The notes below the pieces were generated by a model that worked only from the letters and a program-made list of their open reading frames with translations, had not been told where the DNA came from and ran no database searches. DNA of 31,792 nt, from the NCBI GenBank assembly GCA_016715115.1, contig JADKBM010000003.1, positions 1-31,792 of the forward strand, read 5' to 3'. Positions 8,552 to 19,054 of this stretch are shown piece after piece. Position 1 is the first letter of the stretch. Every line of letters begins with the position of its first letter. Made by a program: the position numbers and the translations under genes. Source of the DNA: Acidobacteriota bacterium. GTDB lineage: Bacteria > Acidobacteriota > Blastocatellia > Pyrinomonadales > Pyrinomonadaceae.

Positions 8552-8886
8552 TAGCCTTCTTCGGGTTCGACCAGACCGGCCGGCACCGCTCGCCGCCCGG
8601 ACACACCTCCGGCGCTCCCCGATCCGGGGGCGTCGAAGAAAGTGCCTTTGTCCATTCAAGATCATCCTCGCTGCCGGTTGTTTTTCGTTTCTTTCTGTTT
8701 GCCACCTGCCGCCTGTTGGCGCGGCCAGGCGCTTTGCGAGCAAAGCCTTTCGGCTTGTGACCCCGTTCGGCGCGGTCCACTCATTCATCTATCCGGGTAT
8801 TGGCGAAGGCCCGTTTCCCGGGACTTCTTCCCTTGATGTTGCTTCGCACATCTGCCCCCGAACGGGCAGAAGGCCGGATAACCCAA

Positions 8887-9945
8887 TCACGCGACGGTCA
8901 TTTCAGACCTTGTTTCACCACGGGTATCTCCGGCTGTGCTGCCACGCATGTCAAACTCCCGTGCGGTGATGTTCTCCCGCAACATGACCGAGAGTTTGAC
9001 AAGAAGCTTTCGGGTGACGGCCGTTTTCGCCACCCGCCTGGTTTTCTTTCTGGCGAGTCTCCGGTAGAACGCCCTCAGCCGTTCGTCCCTCCGGGCCGCC
9101 GCGTTCGCCGCCTGCCCGAGCATGTAGCGCAGCAGCGGCGACCCCGCACGGCTGATCCCGCCGAAGCTACCCGGGCTCCTGAGCTCTTCTCAAGCGGGCA
9201 AAGTCCCGCGAACGCAACCACCTGCCTCGACGAGGAAAAGCGCGCGACCTCGCCCAGCGTATGGATCAGGCAAAGCGCCGTCAGGATGCCGACCCCGGCC
9301 TGCGTCCTCAGCAACGCCACCCGCGGATCGATCCCGCCTTCTTCCTCAAGCCGGCGCTCGATCTCGCGGATGTTCCCGCTCAGCTGCTCTGCCGTCCGCA
9401 GCAGGATCTCCCGCCGCAGCGCCTTGCGCGGATCGGCCGGCACCGCCTCCAGGGTCTCCCCGGTACGCTTGCGTCCCCATCCTCCCCTTTCGGCAGCCCG
9501 AAATCGTGCGCCAGCGCCTGCAGCCGGTTGTAAACCTGCGTCCGCTGCCTCACCAGCCCCGACCTCAGCCGGATCATCTCAAGGATCGCCACGCTCTCCC
9601 GGCTCCTTCTCCAAAGCGCCGGGAAATCCTGCCTCATCAACAGCGTCAGGATGTTCTCCGCGTCCCGCGTATCCGACTTGTGCCGCGACTCCGCCCTCTT
9701 CCTTATCAAACCCGAATTGCCTACCAGCAACTTGTGTCCGTTTTCAAACATCAGTTCCTCGAACCAGTCGGCCTTCCCAGTCGCCTCGATGCCGACCGTT
9801 CCCTTCGGCATCTCCCGGTAAAACCCGGCCAACTCCTCACGGTTCTTGTGGAATATCGTTCTTGTTTTCAATTCCCCGTCCCGTCATCCAGCCAGCAGAT
9901 CGTCTGCTGATGTGGATGAAAGTCGACTCCGTAGTATACTTCCAT
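8887..9945 (-). pseudogene. IS110-family DEDD transposase, frameshifted
   Basis: Reading across frames from ATG 9945 gives MEVYYGVDFHPHQQTICWLD with the first catalytic Asp. KTRTIFHKNREELAGFYR, GTVGIEATG with the Glu, and HKSDTRDAENILTLL with the paired Asp residues complete the DEDD RuvC-like domain. A coiled-coil region follows, then the Tnp_20-type domain: RTQAGVGILTALCLI, FAGLCPLEKSSG, and SFGGISRAGSPLLRYMLGQ, which matches the family serine region. It ends LVKLSVMLRENI. Frame changes are needed near 9874-9877 and at 9458-9461 (both runs of four C on the plus strand), and at about 9165-9190. All catalytic segments survive, so the gene may be intact in the organism; as written it cannot make full-length protein. 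Confidence 0.85.
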
Positions 9946-10030
9946 AACGGTTTCTCCTTATCTTCGACACGAAGAGACCTTGAATACTCGTCAGCATAAC
10001 ACTGACTGGGGAGAAACCGTCTTTATAACA

Positions 10031-11225
10031 TCACGCGATGTGACGATCCGTGACGATTAAAACGCATGTTGAAATGAATTCGGATTGTGACACCCCGATT
10101 CGCGCCGCGTCACTTTTTTCAGCTCTGCGCCGCTGCGCGGACAGTTCGATTCACTGCCTCGAAACCTTCTGAAGAATCTGGTTCAGCAAGTCTTTGATTT
10201 CCGTATTTTCCTTTTGCAACTGCCGGATCTTGTCACGAAGGCTACTCAAATCGGTCTCGAGCGCGCCGCCCTGCGATGCCGTCACCGACCGCACGTCACG
10301 GCCAAAATCGGCCAGCGCAGGACGCTCGACGTACGTCACGCGGTGAAGCACGCGCCAGGCCTTGTTGGCGAACTTCTGCGCCTGGCGCAACGCACGCGCT
10401 TCTTCATCGTTGCTCGCCAGCCATTCCGGGTCGACGACATATTCGAAGAAATCATCGAAATTCTTCGTGCTCCCTTCAAGGTAATAACTCATAAATCGGA
10501 AACGATCGACCTTTTCGCCGGGCTGAATCGGTGAATCATTGTAGTTCGTGACTCCGCGCGATTCGATCTCGCTCATGTCGATGTTCAGTTCCACGCCGCG
10601 ACTGATTTTCTGAGTCTTGCTCATTGTCACGCGATGTGACGATCCGTGACGATTAAAACGCATGTTGAAATGAATTCGGATTGTGACACCCCGATTCGCG
10701 CCGCGTCACTTTTTTCAGCTCTGCGCCGCTGCGCGGACAGTTCGATTCACTGCCTCGAAACCTTCTGAAGAATCTGGTTCAGCAAGTCTTTGATTTCCGT
10801 ATTTTCCTTTTGCAACTGCCGGATCTTGTCACGAAGGCTACTCAAATCGGTCTCGAGCGCGCCGCCCTGCGATGCCGTCACCGACCGCACGTCACGGCCA
10901 AAATCGGCCAGCGCAGGACGCTCGACGTACGTCACGCGGTGAAGCACGCGCCAGGCCTTGTTGGCGAACTTCTGCGCCTGGCGCAACGCACGCGCTTCTT
11001 CATCGTTGCTCGCCAGCCATTCCGGGTCGACGACATATTCGAAGAAATCATCGAAATTCTTCGTGCTCCCTTCAAGGTAATAACTCATAAATCGGAAACG
11101 ATCGACCTTTTCGCCGGGCTGAATCGGTGAATCATTGTAGTTCGTGACTCCGCGCGATTCGATCTCGCTCATGTCGATGTTCAGTTCCACGCCGCGACTG
11201 ATTTTCTGAGTCTTGCTCATTGTCA
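10031..11225. repeat. 596-bp perfect tandem duplication
   Basis: Sequence from 10031 repeats from 10627 with an offset of 596 nt, with no difference seen by eye. The match extends three bases (TCA) past the unit, so the junction shows TCA microhomology. The unit contains the 3' end of the giant LamG gene (last 157 codons) plus about 120 nt downstream. Its left edge coincides with the right end of the IS110-type element. Confidence 0.92.
10151..10624 (-). pseudogene. Duplicated C-terminal fragment of the giant LamG protein
   Basis: The downstream copy of the duplication keeps 157 codons identical to the C-terminus of the large gene, beginning MSKTQKISRGVELNIDMSEI and ending in a predicted coiled coil (SSLRDKIRQLQKENTEIKDLL). 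An internal Met at 10624 could start translation, and the open frame extends upstream to 10663 across the junction. No promoter or Shine-Dalgarno is evident. It is probably a by-product of the duplication. Confidence 0.8.
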
Positions 11226-14200
11226 GCGCAAGCGAGACGGTGCCCTGGAGCGAAAGATCGACGGCGGCCGATATTACATTGAGCGAACTCTGATGGCCGA
11301 GTGCCGCGTTCATGCTGAAAGACCCGCCGATCGTATGCTCGGCCGTACTCGCAAAAGTTTGTGCCTCCGATCGCAACCCGCCGTCGGCGTCCCAGACGTA
11401 ATTGTTGACGATGTTCCGCTTTCCCGCGCGGATCTGGAATATTCTCCATTTTTCGCTGCCAACTCGAAAACGCGGCCGAAGCGTGCGCCTGCACCTGAAT
11501 ATCCTTGATCTTGTCCTTGATCTCGTTCTGCTTTTCGACCGCCTTTGTTTTTGCGATCCGAGGTCCGCTTTGGCCTTGTCCTGCGTTTCATTCAATGAGC
11601 TGTGCGGAGGCGGCCACCGTCGCACCGTCGGCCGCCTCCACTTTCTTGTCACCATCGCGATCAAGTTCGGCGGTAACCGGCGCCGGCCCTTTCTCGATCT
11701 CACGATTTAGGGACGGCGCGTCGAGCAGGCCCGAATTGAACTGGGCGAAATATGATTCGCGCTGTTTGTCCTGCTTTTCGATCTGACTCTTCAGATCATA
11801 TGCTTCCCGCAATCTGAAATAGCTTGCGGGATAAAGCGAGCCGACCTGCGCCCGCATTTCGGGGACGTGCCGGAAAAATCGCTGACTGGTGGCGACGCTT
11901 CCCGTCATGCCGTCGAGACTGCCGCTCATCGTGTATGCCGGATTGATCATGAAGGTCACGGTGTTGACGTCGATTGGAATTCCCTCGATCGGCAAGACGA
12001 GGTAACTGATCATCTTCCTGGTTCGCGCGAGACGCGATACGAAAACGTCGGCGGGAGACGAAACGACGAGCGCATAACCGACGTTTTTCGGAATAAAGCG
12101 CTTGCCGAGTTGCGGAAATTTCGCTTCAGTCTCGCGGGTGCCGCAAAGTTCAAGCCGATCCGCCATCTTTCTTCCGGACCCGGCAGTTATGGTGCTCTCA
12201 TTCTGAAACTGGTAGCCGGTTTCTAAGTTTCCGGCGTATCCGCCCCGTATTTCCAACAGTTTTTCCGCCGTTCCGACTCCAAGCGCGGTAGTGACGGCTT
12301 CAACCTCGGTGTCGACGCCCAGAAACGCATCAAGCTTGACACCGAATCCAAGGTCGTCGGAGCGCTGCCAGGTGTATTCCATGTCCTCAGACAGCGACAA
12401 TTCGACCGACGCCGCGCCATTGTAATTCTCTTCGATCGTCAGATTCTCGCTCGGCACCGGCGGCGGGCCTTCGATATAGCCCAGCAAAGTCGGTTCGAAT
12501 TGTCCGTTCCCGATCCAGACCAACTCCAGCGATTCGACACGTTTTCCGGAAATCAGATCGATACGGCCCGGAGACGTCGAGAGAAAACCGCGCCGCATGA
12601 CCGATGTCTTTTTTTGAGTCCGAAGATCTACGCCGATTGTCGCGTATTCCGCACATGCGAGCGTGTTACCGCTTATCGGAAGCGTGTTGCTGATCATCAG
12701 GAACGATTCGCCGGCCAACGTTCCGTCGTCCCACGTTTCAACTTTGTCCTTAACCGTTATCGGATCCCCGGACGCGGATGACTTCTTGAGCGAATGCTGG
12801 TCAAGCGGCCAATAACTAACCAGTCCGTCGACATCATCCGACAAGCGCCGCGACATACCGTTGCGAATCTCATCCACGGTTCTGATAATGTTCCAAATGC
12901 GAATCTCGGCGATCAAAACACTGTACGTCTCGCCTGATTCCGCGAATCCCTTCCCAATGAAGTTCGAATCAAAATCGACGTCGGGCGGTGCGTGGACTAT
13001 TCCGGATTTCACCATGATTCCGTTGACGAATAGTTCTGCGTTCCCTGACGGGTCGAGGGTCACGGCAAGATGCTGCCATTCGCCGCATTTCAGCGCGTTG
13101 TCGGCCGAAATCTGCTTTTGCGATTCGGCGTTGGCGACCTCAATCGTCAAATTGTCGGTATTCCCGTCAACGATCAGGGCGATGCTATCGGACGTGGTTG
13201 AATTCTCAAAAGTAACGACTCGAATCCGGCTACGCTGATCGTCGTAGCGAACCCACGCTTCATAAGTGATCTGATTCTGATTGAAAGCACCGGCTCCAAA
13301 GTGCGGAAGGTTGATGCTGTCGGAAGCCATGTCAAACCGAACTACCTGGTGCCCGAAATGCCCGATCGGAGCCGTGCAAGCCACCCAAGCGGGGATTCCG
13401 ACGACGGTTCCGTCATGACGGTTTCCCGCTTCTATCCGTTACTGATTGGCCCAAGCCATCGGTCATCGGAAGATAGGCGACGAGACCCGCTTCGTTGCCG
13501 GTAAGCGTCGTCACGCTGTTCGCGAGAATCTCTTCGGAGCTCAGCGCGTTTTCCCAGATTCGCACTTCGGCCACCTTTCCGAACGATTGTCCGGGCCCGT
13601 CGAGATTGCTGCAAATGCCGTAAATGTCTTCGCTTGATTTGGCCTCTGCCGTGCCGACGTTTTGCCCGTCGATGTAAAATGTAGTCCCGTCCTCGTTGGC
13701 AACCGCCGCCAAATGATGCCAACCGATTGAAAGCTCCTTCATATCGAAGGCGCTGTCGAAGAATCTGCCGTCGACCTTCAAGCCGAGCCTTTCTTCATCG
13801 CCGGATTTCACTACGATCACCGGATCGTCTTTACTCTTGGCCGAAAACAGCCTCCACTGGCCGCCGTTGTCGGGCAAAGGATAGAAAAACCAGGCTTCGG
13901 CCGTCCATTCGTCTCCCGAGCTCAACCGATTCATCGAGAGTCAAAGACTGTCCACCCGAAAAATCGAGGCACGAGCGGACGATCGGATCCACGATCCACT
14001 GCTCGGAAAAGGCGTTGGCCGAATCCACGGTTGCGTCAAAATTGGTCTGGCGCATCCGGCCGTTTTCATCGAAATATGCCAGCTGTACGTTGCCTTCGCA
14101 GGTTTCGAGAGCATGCAGTCTGCCTGTCGGCTTCACGAACGCAATCACCGCGGCCGGTGTTCCGAGTCCCTTGAATCTTTTGATAGTCGGCATCGACTGC

Positions 14201-16267
14201 GCCTGCGTCCCCGGAAATTCCGAGAGCGCCGGGATCTGTATCTTTCCGAGATCATCGTTGACCTGTTCCAGGCGCCGCGACGGATTGCCCGGGTCATCCA
14301 GCGCTACCTTTAATTGCTCAATCGCCTCCCGTGCGTCCTGCTTCGCCCCTCTCACGAACCTCCAACGCGACCTGACGCAGGTTGATGTCACGCTCTACTT
14401 CCTCGGCATCGGATGAGCCATTTCTGACATGCACCGCTAGAGACAACGCTTCATCGTGCCAGCTTGTATCTCGTCGGGACAGACGATACGGACGAAGCCG
14501 CGGGGTATCGGAAGTCAACGGAAGACTCTCACCATCGAAGTCCATGTTTTCATAAAGAGTCAAACAGAGACCGTCGGGAACCTTCACGGAACAGATTTCT
14601 TTTCCCCAATCTCTGCCGCGAACCTCATTGTAGTAGGCGCCGAGATCACGATACGATCCAACGTCGAGCACCAATGATTCGGCGGTGTAATTTTCCCTCC
14701 AGAACACGGTGACTTTTTTCTTGATGTCCTCGAGGTTCTGACGTGCCCATCCCAGGCGTTCGGACCAGCGGTCGATTTCAAGTTGGAGAACTTCGAGGAA
14801 CTTTGTCTTTTCGTCAATCTTGCGTTGCAAAGCGGCAGGGCTGCTGTCGGCGGCGGCGGCCGCCAATGACCGGCGTTGAATCTCGAGACGCGCCTGCCGC
14901 AATTCATATCGGGCGATCAGCCGACACGTATCGCGATTTTCGTTGGACGGATCGGTCAATGTCTCAAGATTCGCGGAATCGGAATAAGTGACCATTGTGA
15001 CAGTATCCGAAATCATCACGATCGCGTGCTTTCTGATCTCGATCTCAGACCATTTGCCAGTCACTTTTGCGATTCCGAACTGGCGGACGAATCTGATCCC
15101 GTCCGGAACCCGGAAGCGGGCGCTTGCCTTGTACCAATACACGCCGATGTTCTCGATCGCCGTCGAATCTAACGGCTTGATTTCGCTCCATTCAAGCGAA
15201 GCGCGTGTCTGTTTGCCGCGCCAAATGATTTCAAACGGGTTCACCGGCGGTTCGACCGGATCGCCCCTCGTGCCCCACACGCGAAACTCGAATTCCTCGG
15301 TATAGACGGCGCCCGAGGTGACGGCGATCAGGTTGTCGTTATCAAAGCGCGTCGCCGGTTGTGATTTCGGGGTGGCGCCGGAACCGAACGGTACCGAAAC
15401 GTCGCGGCCGATGCGGCTGCCGCTGATGTACGCACCTCCAAAGACAACGCCGTCGTTCCCGAATCCCGAGAAGTCCGGAGTTTGCGCATCCGCGATTCCG
15501 TTCAGACGCCAAAAACCGCGAAGATCCTTCTCCTGACCGGTCAGCGGACGGTACATGTTGTTCCGGATCTCATCGCCGCTCAGTGCCCGACTCCAGATCC
15601 GAACGTCGGCGATTTGTCCTTCGAAAAATTCGTCCCCTTCCCAATTGCTTTTTCCGATGTAATTTTGGGTTCGGCTGACCGGCTCGGGAGTCCCTTCCAG
15701 CATGCCCGATGCCAATTCGACTCCGTCCGTGTAGAGCGTCGCCTTTCCCGACGGCTCGACCGTTGCCGCAACGTGAATCCAGCTATCGAGCGGCAGTGCA
15801 TCGGGAGCCGAAACACTGACGTAGGCCACTGATTCCTCATTGTCGATGAAGAATCTGAGTTCGCCCGACACGTCGGTGTTCGCGAGAACGATGTTGAGAT
15901 TGCCTTGTCCGTTTCCGAAGTCGAGAATACGCGACCAATTGCGCAAGCTGTAATAGCGAACCCAGGCTTCGAGCGTAACCCCTTTCGCGAAATCGAATGT
16001 CATGGCCGGGAGCTGGACATAATCGTCAACGCCGTCGAACACCAATGAGTGCCGTCGGTTGTCCCGGATCTTTCCGACGTTGATCGCGGATCCGGTCTCC
16101 CATGAAGTGCTTTCGAATGTTATCTCGCGGTTGCCGACCGATTTGACGGAATACACGCCCGAATAGTCCCTCGTACCCGTAATCCGGACCCTGTCTCCGG
16201 TCTCGAGGCCATGATTGACCGCCGTTATCCGCAAACGCCCGTCAACCGTCCGATAGCCGGTTATCAT
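10747..16267 (-). CDS. Giant LamG-domain protein, main part (multiple frameshifts)
   Basis: About 1,840 residues when read across frames; function unknown. In order it shows a small beta-rich domain (ITAVNHGLETGDRVRITG), a first LamG/concanavalin-like domain (SLVFDGVDDYVQLPA to RGFWRLNG), a beta-sandwich region, and a predicted helical region (RQARLEIQRRSLAAAAA). Next is a beta/gamma-crystallin-like motif (CLTLYENMDFDGESLPL), then a second LamG (EWTAEAWFFYPL) and a third (ITYEAWVRYDDQ to GLVSYWPLD). The C-terminal domain ends in a coiled coil. LamG domains usually bind glycans or proteins, suggesting surface or extracellular binding, but no signal peptide is seen. Frame changes fall near 14350, 13930, 13400, 11588, 11540 and 11455, each joining sensible sequence. 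The start ATG at 16267 overlaps the previous stop as ATGA. Confidence 0.72.
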
Positions 16268-17608
16268 TCCTCATAAAGCGTCTTCGGATCCTCGGGAACA
16301 AGTTCCCAATTGCCGATTGCGGCAGACGGCGGCGAGACTTCAAACGTATTCTCATCGATCGTCATCACCGTTTGAAACACCTTGTTGAAATCGGCGATCG
16401 AGGAAAGTTTAACGGAATCCGCCGGCTTTACGCCCGGGGCGTCCGCGGTCCCGATGGTAAGCAATTCTTTTTCGTCGTCGCCCTGTCTGATCGCCTGAAT
16501 CGCGCCCTTCGGCAGAGGTTCGTCGACACGCGCCACGATATCGTCCAGATCGTTGAACGGCAGCAGAACCGCCTTTGGGGTAAAGCGGAGTTGTTCGGTC
16601 GCCGAAGGGGTCTCCGCGATCTGCGACAAGGTTCCGTCGGTGGCGACAGAAAAGCTCACGGCGACGGTATTGCCGGCGGTCGTGACAAAGGCCGCCATGA
16701 CGCGGATCGAATCGCGGATCAGCTGCGTACCGGTATCGGTCTGGGTCGCCCGCTGAACCTCGTACCTCGTCGCCGTCAACCCTCTTGAGAAGGCGGCGTC
16801 CTTGAAATCAAGCTTGTGTCTGATGATTCCGGGTACCGACCGCATCGTCGGATCCTGAACGGCCTGGTCCTGAATGTCGAACAGCCCTTCGTCGGAAGCT
16901 TGAATGCTTGTAATCTCAACGAGTTTTGTTTCGTTGTTGTAAGCAAATATGTGCCAGCGATACTTATCTTGCTGGCTGGTCGGCAAAAGCACGACCGAAA
17001 ACTCGCCCGCGGTCAGGTTACAGATTACTGAAAGCTCGGTCGTCGGCTCATAAAACGGTTTGCCTTCGATATCCTTGAAATCGAGCGAGTCGATCTTCTG
17101 CAAAAGGCCGGTCTCGGAGCCGGCCGACTTGAACCGCTTTTTGCTCCTTCTGTACCGCACTTCAAATTTCCGCGTCAGCCTATTGGCCATTCCATCGAGT
17201 ACGAAGCGATCCGCGAGCAGCGTATTGTCTCTGGACTGTCGGAAAACGTAAAGGTGACCGGAGTCCTGAAACCACCTGAATCGGAGCGATTTCGGTTCGG
17301 CTGGAACTCTGATATGAGGAGCCGATAAGAAATCTGTTCGGATCGCTCTGGGCTTTGCGATCCTTCTCTTCCTTTGCAGTGACCGAAGTGTCGTCGTCCT
17401 CATTCGGAAAGCCGAGGAGTTTCCATTCTTCCCAACCGCTGATCTGACTCGGGTTCGCGTCGAGATAGCTTTTCTCGAAACCGTCCTGTTTGACCGTGTA
17501 CCAGATATTCGCCTGCCCATCGCCGCCGTCTTCAATGCCGAAAACGATCAATTTTCCCTCATGCGTTAGGGTGTTTGAGTACAAGAACGCCTTTGAATCG
17601 AAAATCAT
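16264..17608 (-). CDS. N-terminal part or coupled partner of the giant LamG protein (one frameshift)
   Basis: About 447 residues from ATG 17608, preceded by a good GGAGAT Shine-Dalgarno. The N-terminus is MIFDSKAFLYSNTLTHEGKL with no signal peptide. A frame change at about 17330 joins SDPNRFL to SAPHIRVPAEPKSLRFRW. The middle resembles a beta-propeller or beta-sandwich but is not recognised. The C-terminus (IGTADAPGVKPADSVKLSS to FEVSPPSAAIGNW) is a small beta-domain like the one that opens the downstream frame, resembling the FCCH-like repeats found in phage and surface proteins. Either this is a separate gene coupled through ATGA, or one missing A in GAGGAATGATAA would fuse both into a single protein of about 2,290 residues (reading EEMITGYR). 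The repeated domain favours one protein. Function unknown. Confidence 0.7.
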
Positions 17609-17730
17609 CGGAAATCTCCTTCAATATGGTTGTTAATGTCCGGTTTTGTTCCTGAGAACACCAAGAAACGCATCAGGCCGGGTCCGGAAGCGAACGCAGA
17701 CAGGTTTTGGTTCAGCGGAAACCGGAATTT

Positions 17731-18139
17731 TCAATTTGCCGTTAAGGTGAAACCAGACGCCTGATTTCTTGACTTGATCCTGGCGGAACGGGCTTGGTTG
17801 AGCCGTTCTTCGCGGACCTTGAGTTTATCCTCGACTCGGCCTAAAAGAAAGTCGGCGGGGGTCAGGTGGACGAGCGCCGAATGCGGACGCGTCTCGTTGT
17901 ATCGCCTGACATGCGCGACGAACTGTACGCGGACGTCGTCAAGATCGATCAGCGCCGTTTGCCTGAGACATTCTTCGGACAGTGATCGATGCCGTCTTTC
18001 GATCTTTCCGTTCACCTGCGGTATTGACCGACGTCCGCACGTGACCGAGCCCGCTTTCCCTCAGAAAACCGCCGAACTCGCGCGACAGGAACTGTGATCC
18101 GTTATCCGAGACGATCCTCGGCCTGGCTTCGGGAACTTA
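17731..18139 (-). pseudogene. IS3-type transposase, C-terminal fragment of DDE integrase domain
   Basis: Two joined frames give PRIVSDNGSQFLSREFGGFLRESGLGHVRTS and then NGKIERRHRSLSEECLRQT, with YNETRPHSALVHLTPADFL. These are the second Asp (SDNG) and the catalytic Glu (in GKIER) blocks of an rve-type DDE integrase, as in IS3 transposases. The first catalytic Asp and the whole DNA-binding half are missing. The upstream edge stops abruptly at about 18139, where TTGAATC repeats begin. A frame change at about 18015-18030 also interrupts it. It is inactive. Confidence 0.85.
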
Positions 18140-18480
18140 CCTCTTGATTCTTGAACCGCTTGAATCTTGAATATCTTGAATCTTGAATCAGATCTCAGGT
18201 TGATTCTTGAATTTTGAATCTTGAATCAGATCTCAGTTTGAATCTTGAATCAAAACGGACCTCTTGAATCTTGCATCCCTTGAATCTTGAATCGACAAAG
18301 ATCAATCTTTGTTGATTCGAACCCGATCTTTGTTTGATCGCGTCGTTACCTGATCTGATGAAAGGAAATCTTATCCCGATTCGGAAGATTATAAGATCGA
18401 ACAACGCCGTTCTTTGTTTGATCGAGGGAAAACTTAGTTCGATTCATCCCGAATCAAGATTGCTTTCGACCCAATCAAGT
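18138..18480. repeat. TTGAATC heptamer repeats and related GATCTTTGTTTGATC units
   Basis: From 18138 to about 18297 many TTGAATC units run in short tandem groups, with a longer repeated word containing AGATCTCAG twice. From about 18297 to 18480 the theme changes to TCTTTGTTTGATCG-like units. No coding potential is seen. The array separates the transposase fragment from the operon at 19 kb. Confidence 0.8.
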
Positions 18481-18552
18481 TGACACGTAACCCAACCTAA
18501 TCGAGTCACCATCAAACAAACTCAAGTTCAAACCGAACTTTGTTCGCAAAAC

Positions 18553-18662
18553 TCCATACTCAAAACCCATCACTCCAAACTCAAAACCCATCACTCCAAA
18601 CTCAAAACCCATCACTCCAAACTCAAAACCCATCACTCCAAACTCAAAACCCAGCACTCAAA
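18553..18662. repeat. Five tandem 21-bp repeats (three heptamers each)
   Basis: Units begin at 18558, 18579, 18600, 18621 and 18642, each composed of ACTCAAA, ACCCATC and ACTCCAA; the last unit diverges. On the minus strand they would encode GFEFGVM repeats, but the flanks share the heptamer phase without sensible protein, so a gene is unlikely. Confidence 0.88.
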
Positions 18663-18835
18663 TCTCTGAACTCTGACTTCTAAACTGTGAACTCCTCAAC
18701 CGGAACTTCGCACTCTGCACTTTGCACTATGCACTGATTTCCGCTTTGCACTCTGCACTATGCACTTTGCACTGATTTCCGCTTTGCACCATGCACTCTG
18801 CACTTGAATGCACTTTTTTCTGCACTTTTTTCTTG
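18663..18835. repeat. TGCACTT/TGCACTA heptamer arrays
   Basis: Continues the seven-base phase of the 21-bp array through ACTCTGA-like units into TGCACTT, TGCACTA and TGCACTC units. A longer word containing TGATTTCCGC occurs twice. The core is shared with the repeat at 3.1 kb. Confidence 0.8.
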
Positions 18836-18850
18836 CATCAAAAAAAATAA

Positions 18851-18889
18851 TCGTGCTATAACTCCGGTGTCAGTTATAACCGAACACGA
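18851..18889. promoter_or_regulatory. Interrupted palindrome, possible operator
   Basis: TATAAC (18857-18862) and GTTATA (18873-18878) form an inverted repeat, flanked by an outer TCGTG/CACGA pair. It lies about 170 nt upstream of the restriction-like operon. A regulator site is possible; there is no regulator gene nearby. A TAGAAT at 19043-19048 could be a -10 box, with the start codon 7 nt further on and no Shine-Dalgarno. Confidence 0.3.
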
Positions 18890-19054
18890 TCTCCCAGGTC
18901 CGCACCGCAAAGCGGCCAGGCTCAACTGAACCGAATCGCCCCGTTCATCCCGGACATTGAACGACTGATCACCCGGCGACCTCGACGGCGATTCATCATA
19001 ACGACTGGATGGATCCCACAAACATCAATCCAATGCGTTAGATAGAATTTTCTT

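Larger units (their letters stand above)
8251..10026. mobile_element. IS110-family (IS1111-like) insertion sequence
   Basis: The element is bounded by a perfect 14-bp inverted repeat: ATAAAGACGGTTTC at 8251-8264 and GAAACCGTCTTTAT at 10013-10026. The hexamer AACATC flanks both sides (8244-8249 and 10027-10032). Inside is one minus-strand DEDD transposase gene (8887-9945). Only about 70 nt lie upstream of that gene, but more than 600 nt of non-coding, hairpin-rich sequence lie downstream. Inverted repeats near the ends and a long 3' non-coding end fit the IS1111 group. The right end directly abuts the 596-bp tandem duplication. Confidence 0.82.

Noticed and set aside
8427..8780. Minus-strand frame in the IS110 3' region, as a passenger gene
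   Set aside because: Its codons are dictated by long hairpins, it has no domain, and it fits a structured non-coding end better.
8800..9999. 399-residue plus-strand reading frame
   Set aside because: It is antisense to the IS110 transposase; the composition (Pro, Ser, Arg rich) and lack of motifs mark it as a shadow.
18475..18657. Minus-strand reading frame encoding repeated GFEFGVM
   Set aside because: It follows directly from a 21-bp repeat being divisible by three. The flanking repeats share the phase but not the coding sense, and no Shine-Dalgarno is present.
18553..18662. Possible CRISPR array (five regularly spaced repeats)
   Set aside because: The 21-bp units are contiguous with no spacers between them, and there are no cas genes. 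It is a simple tandem repeat.
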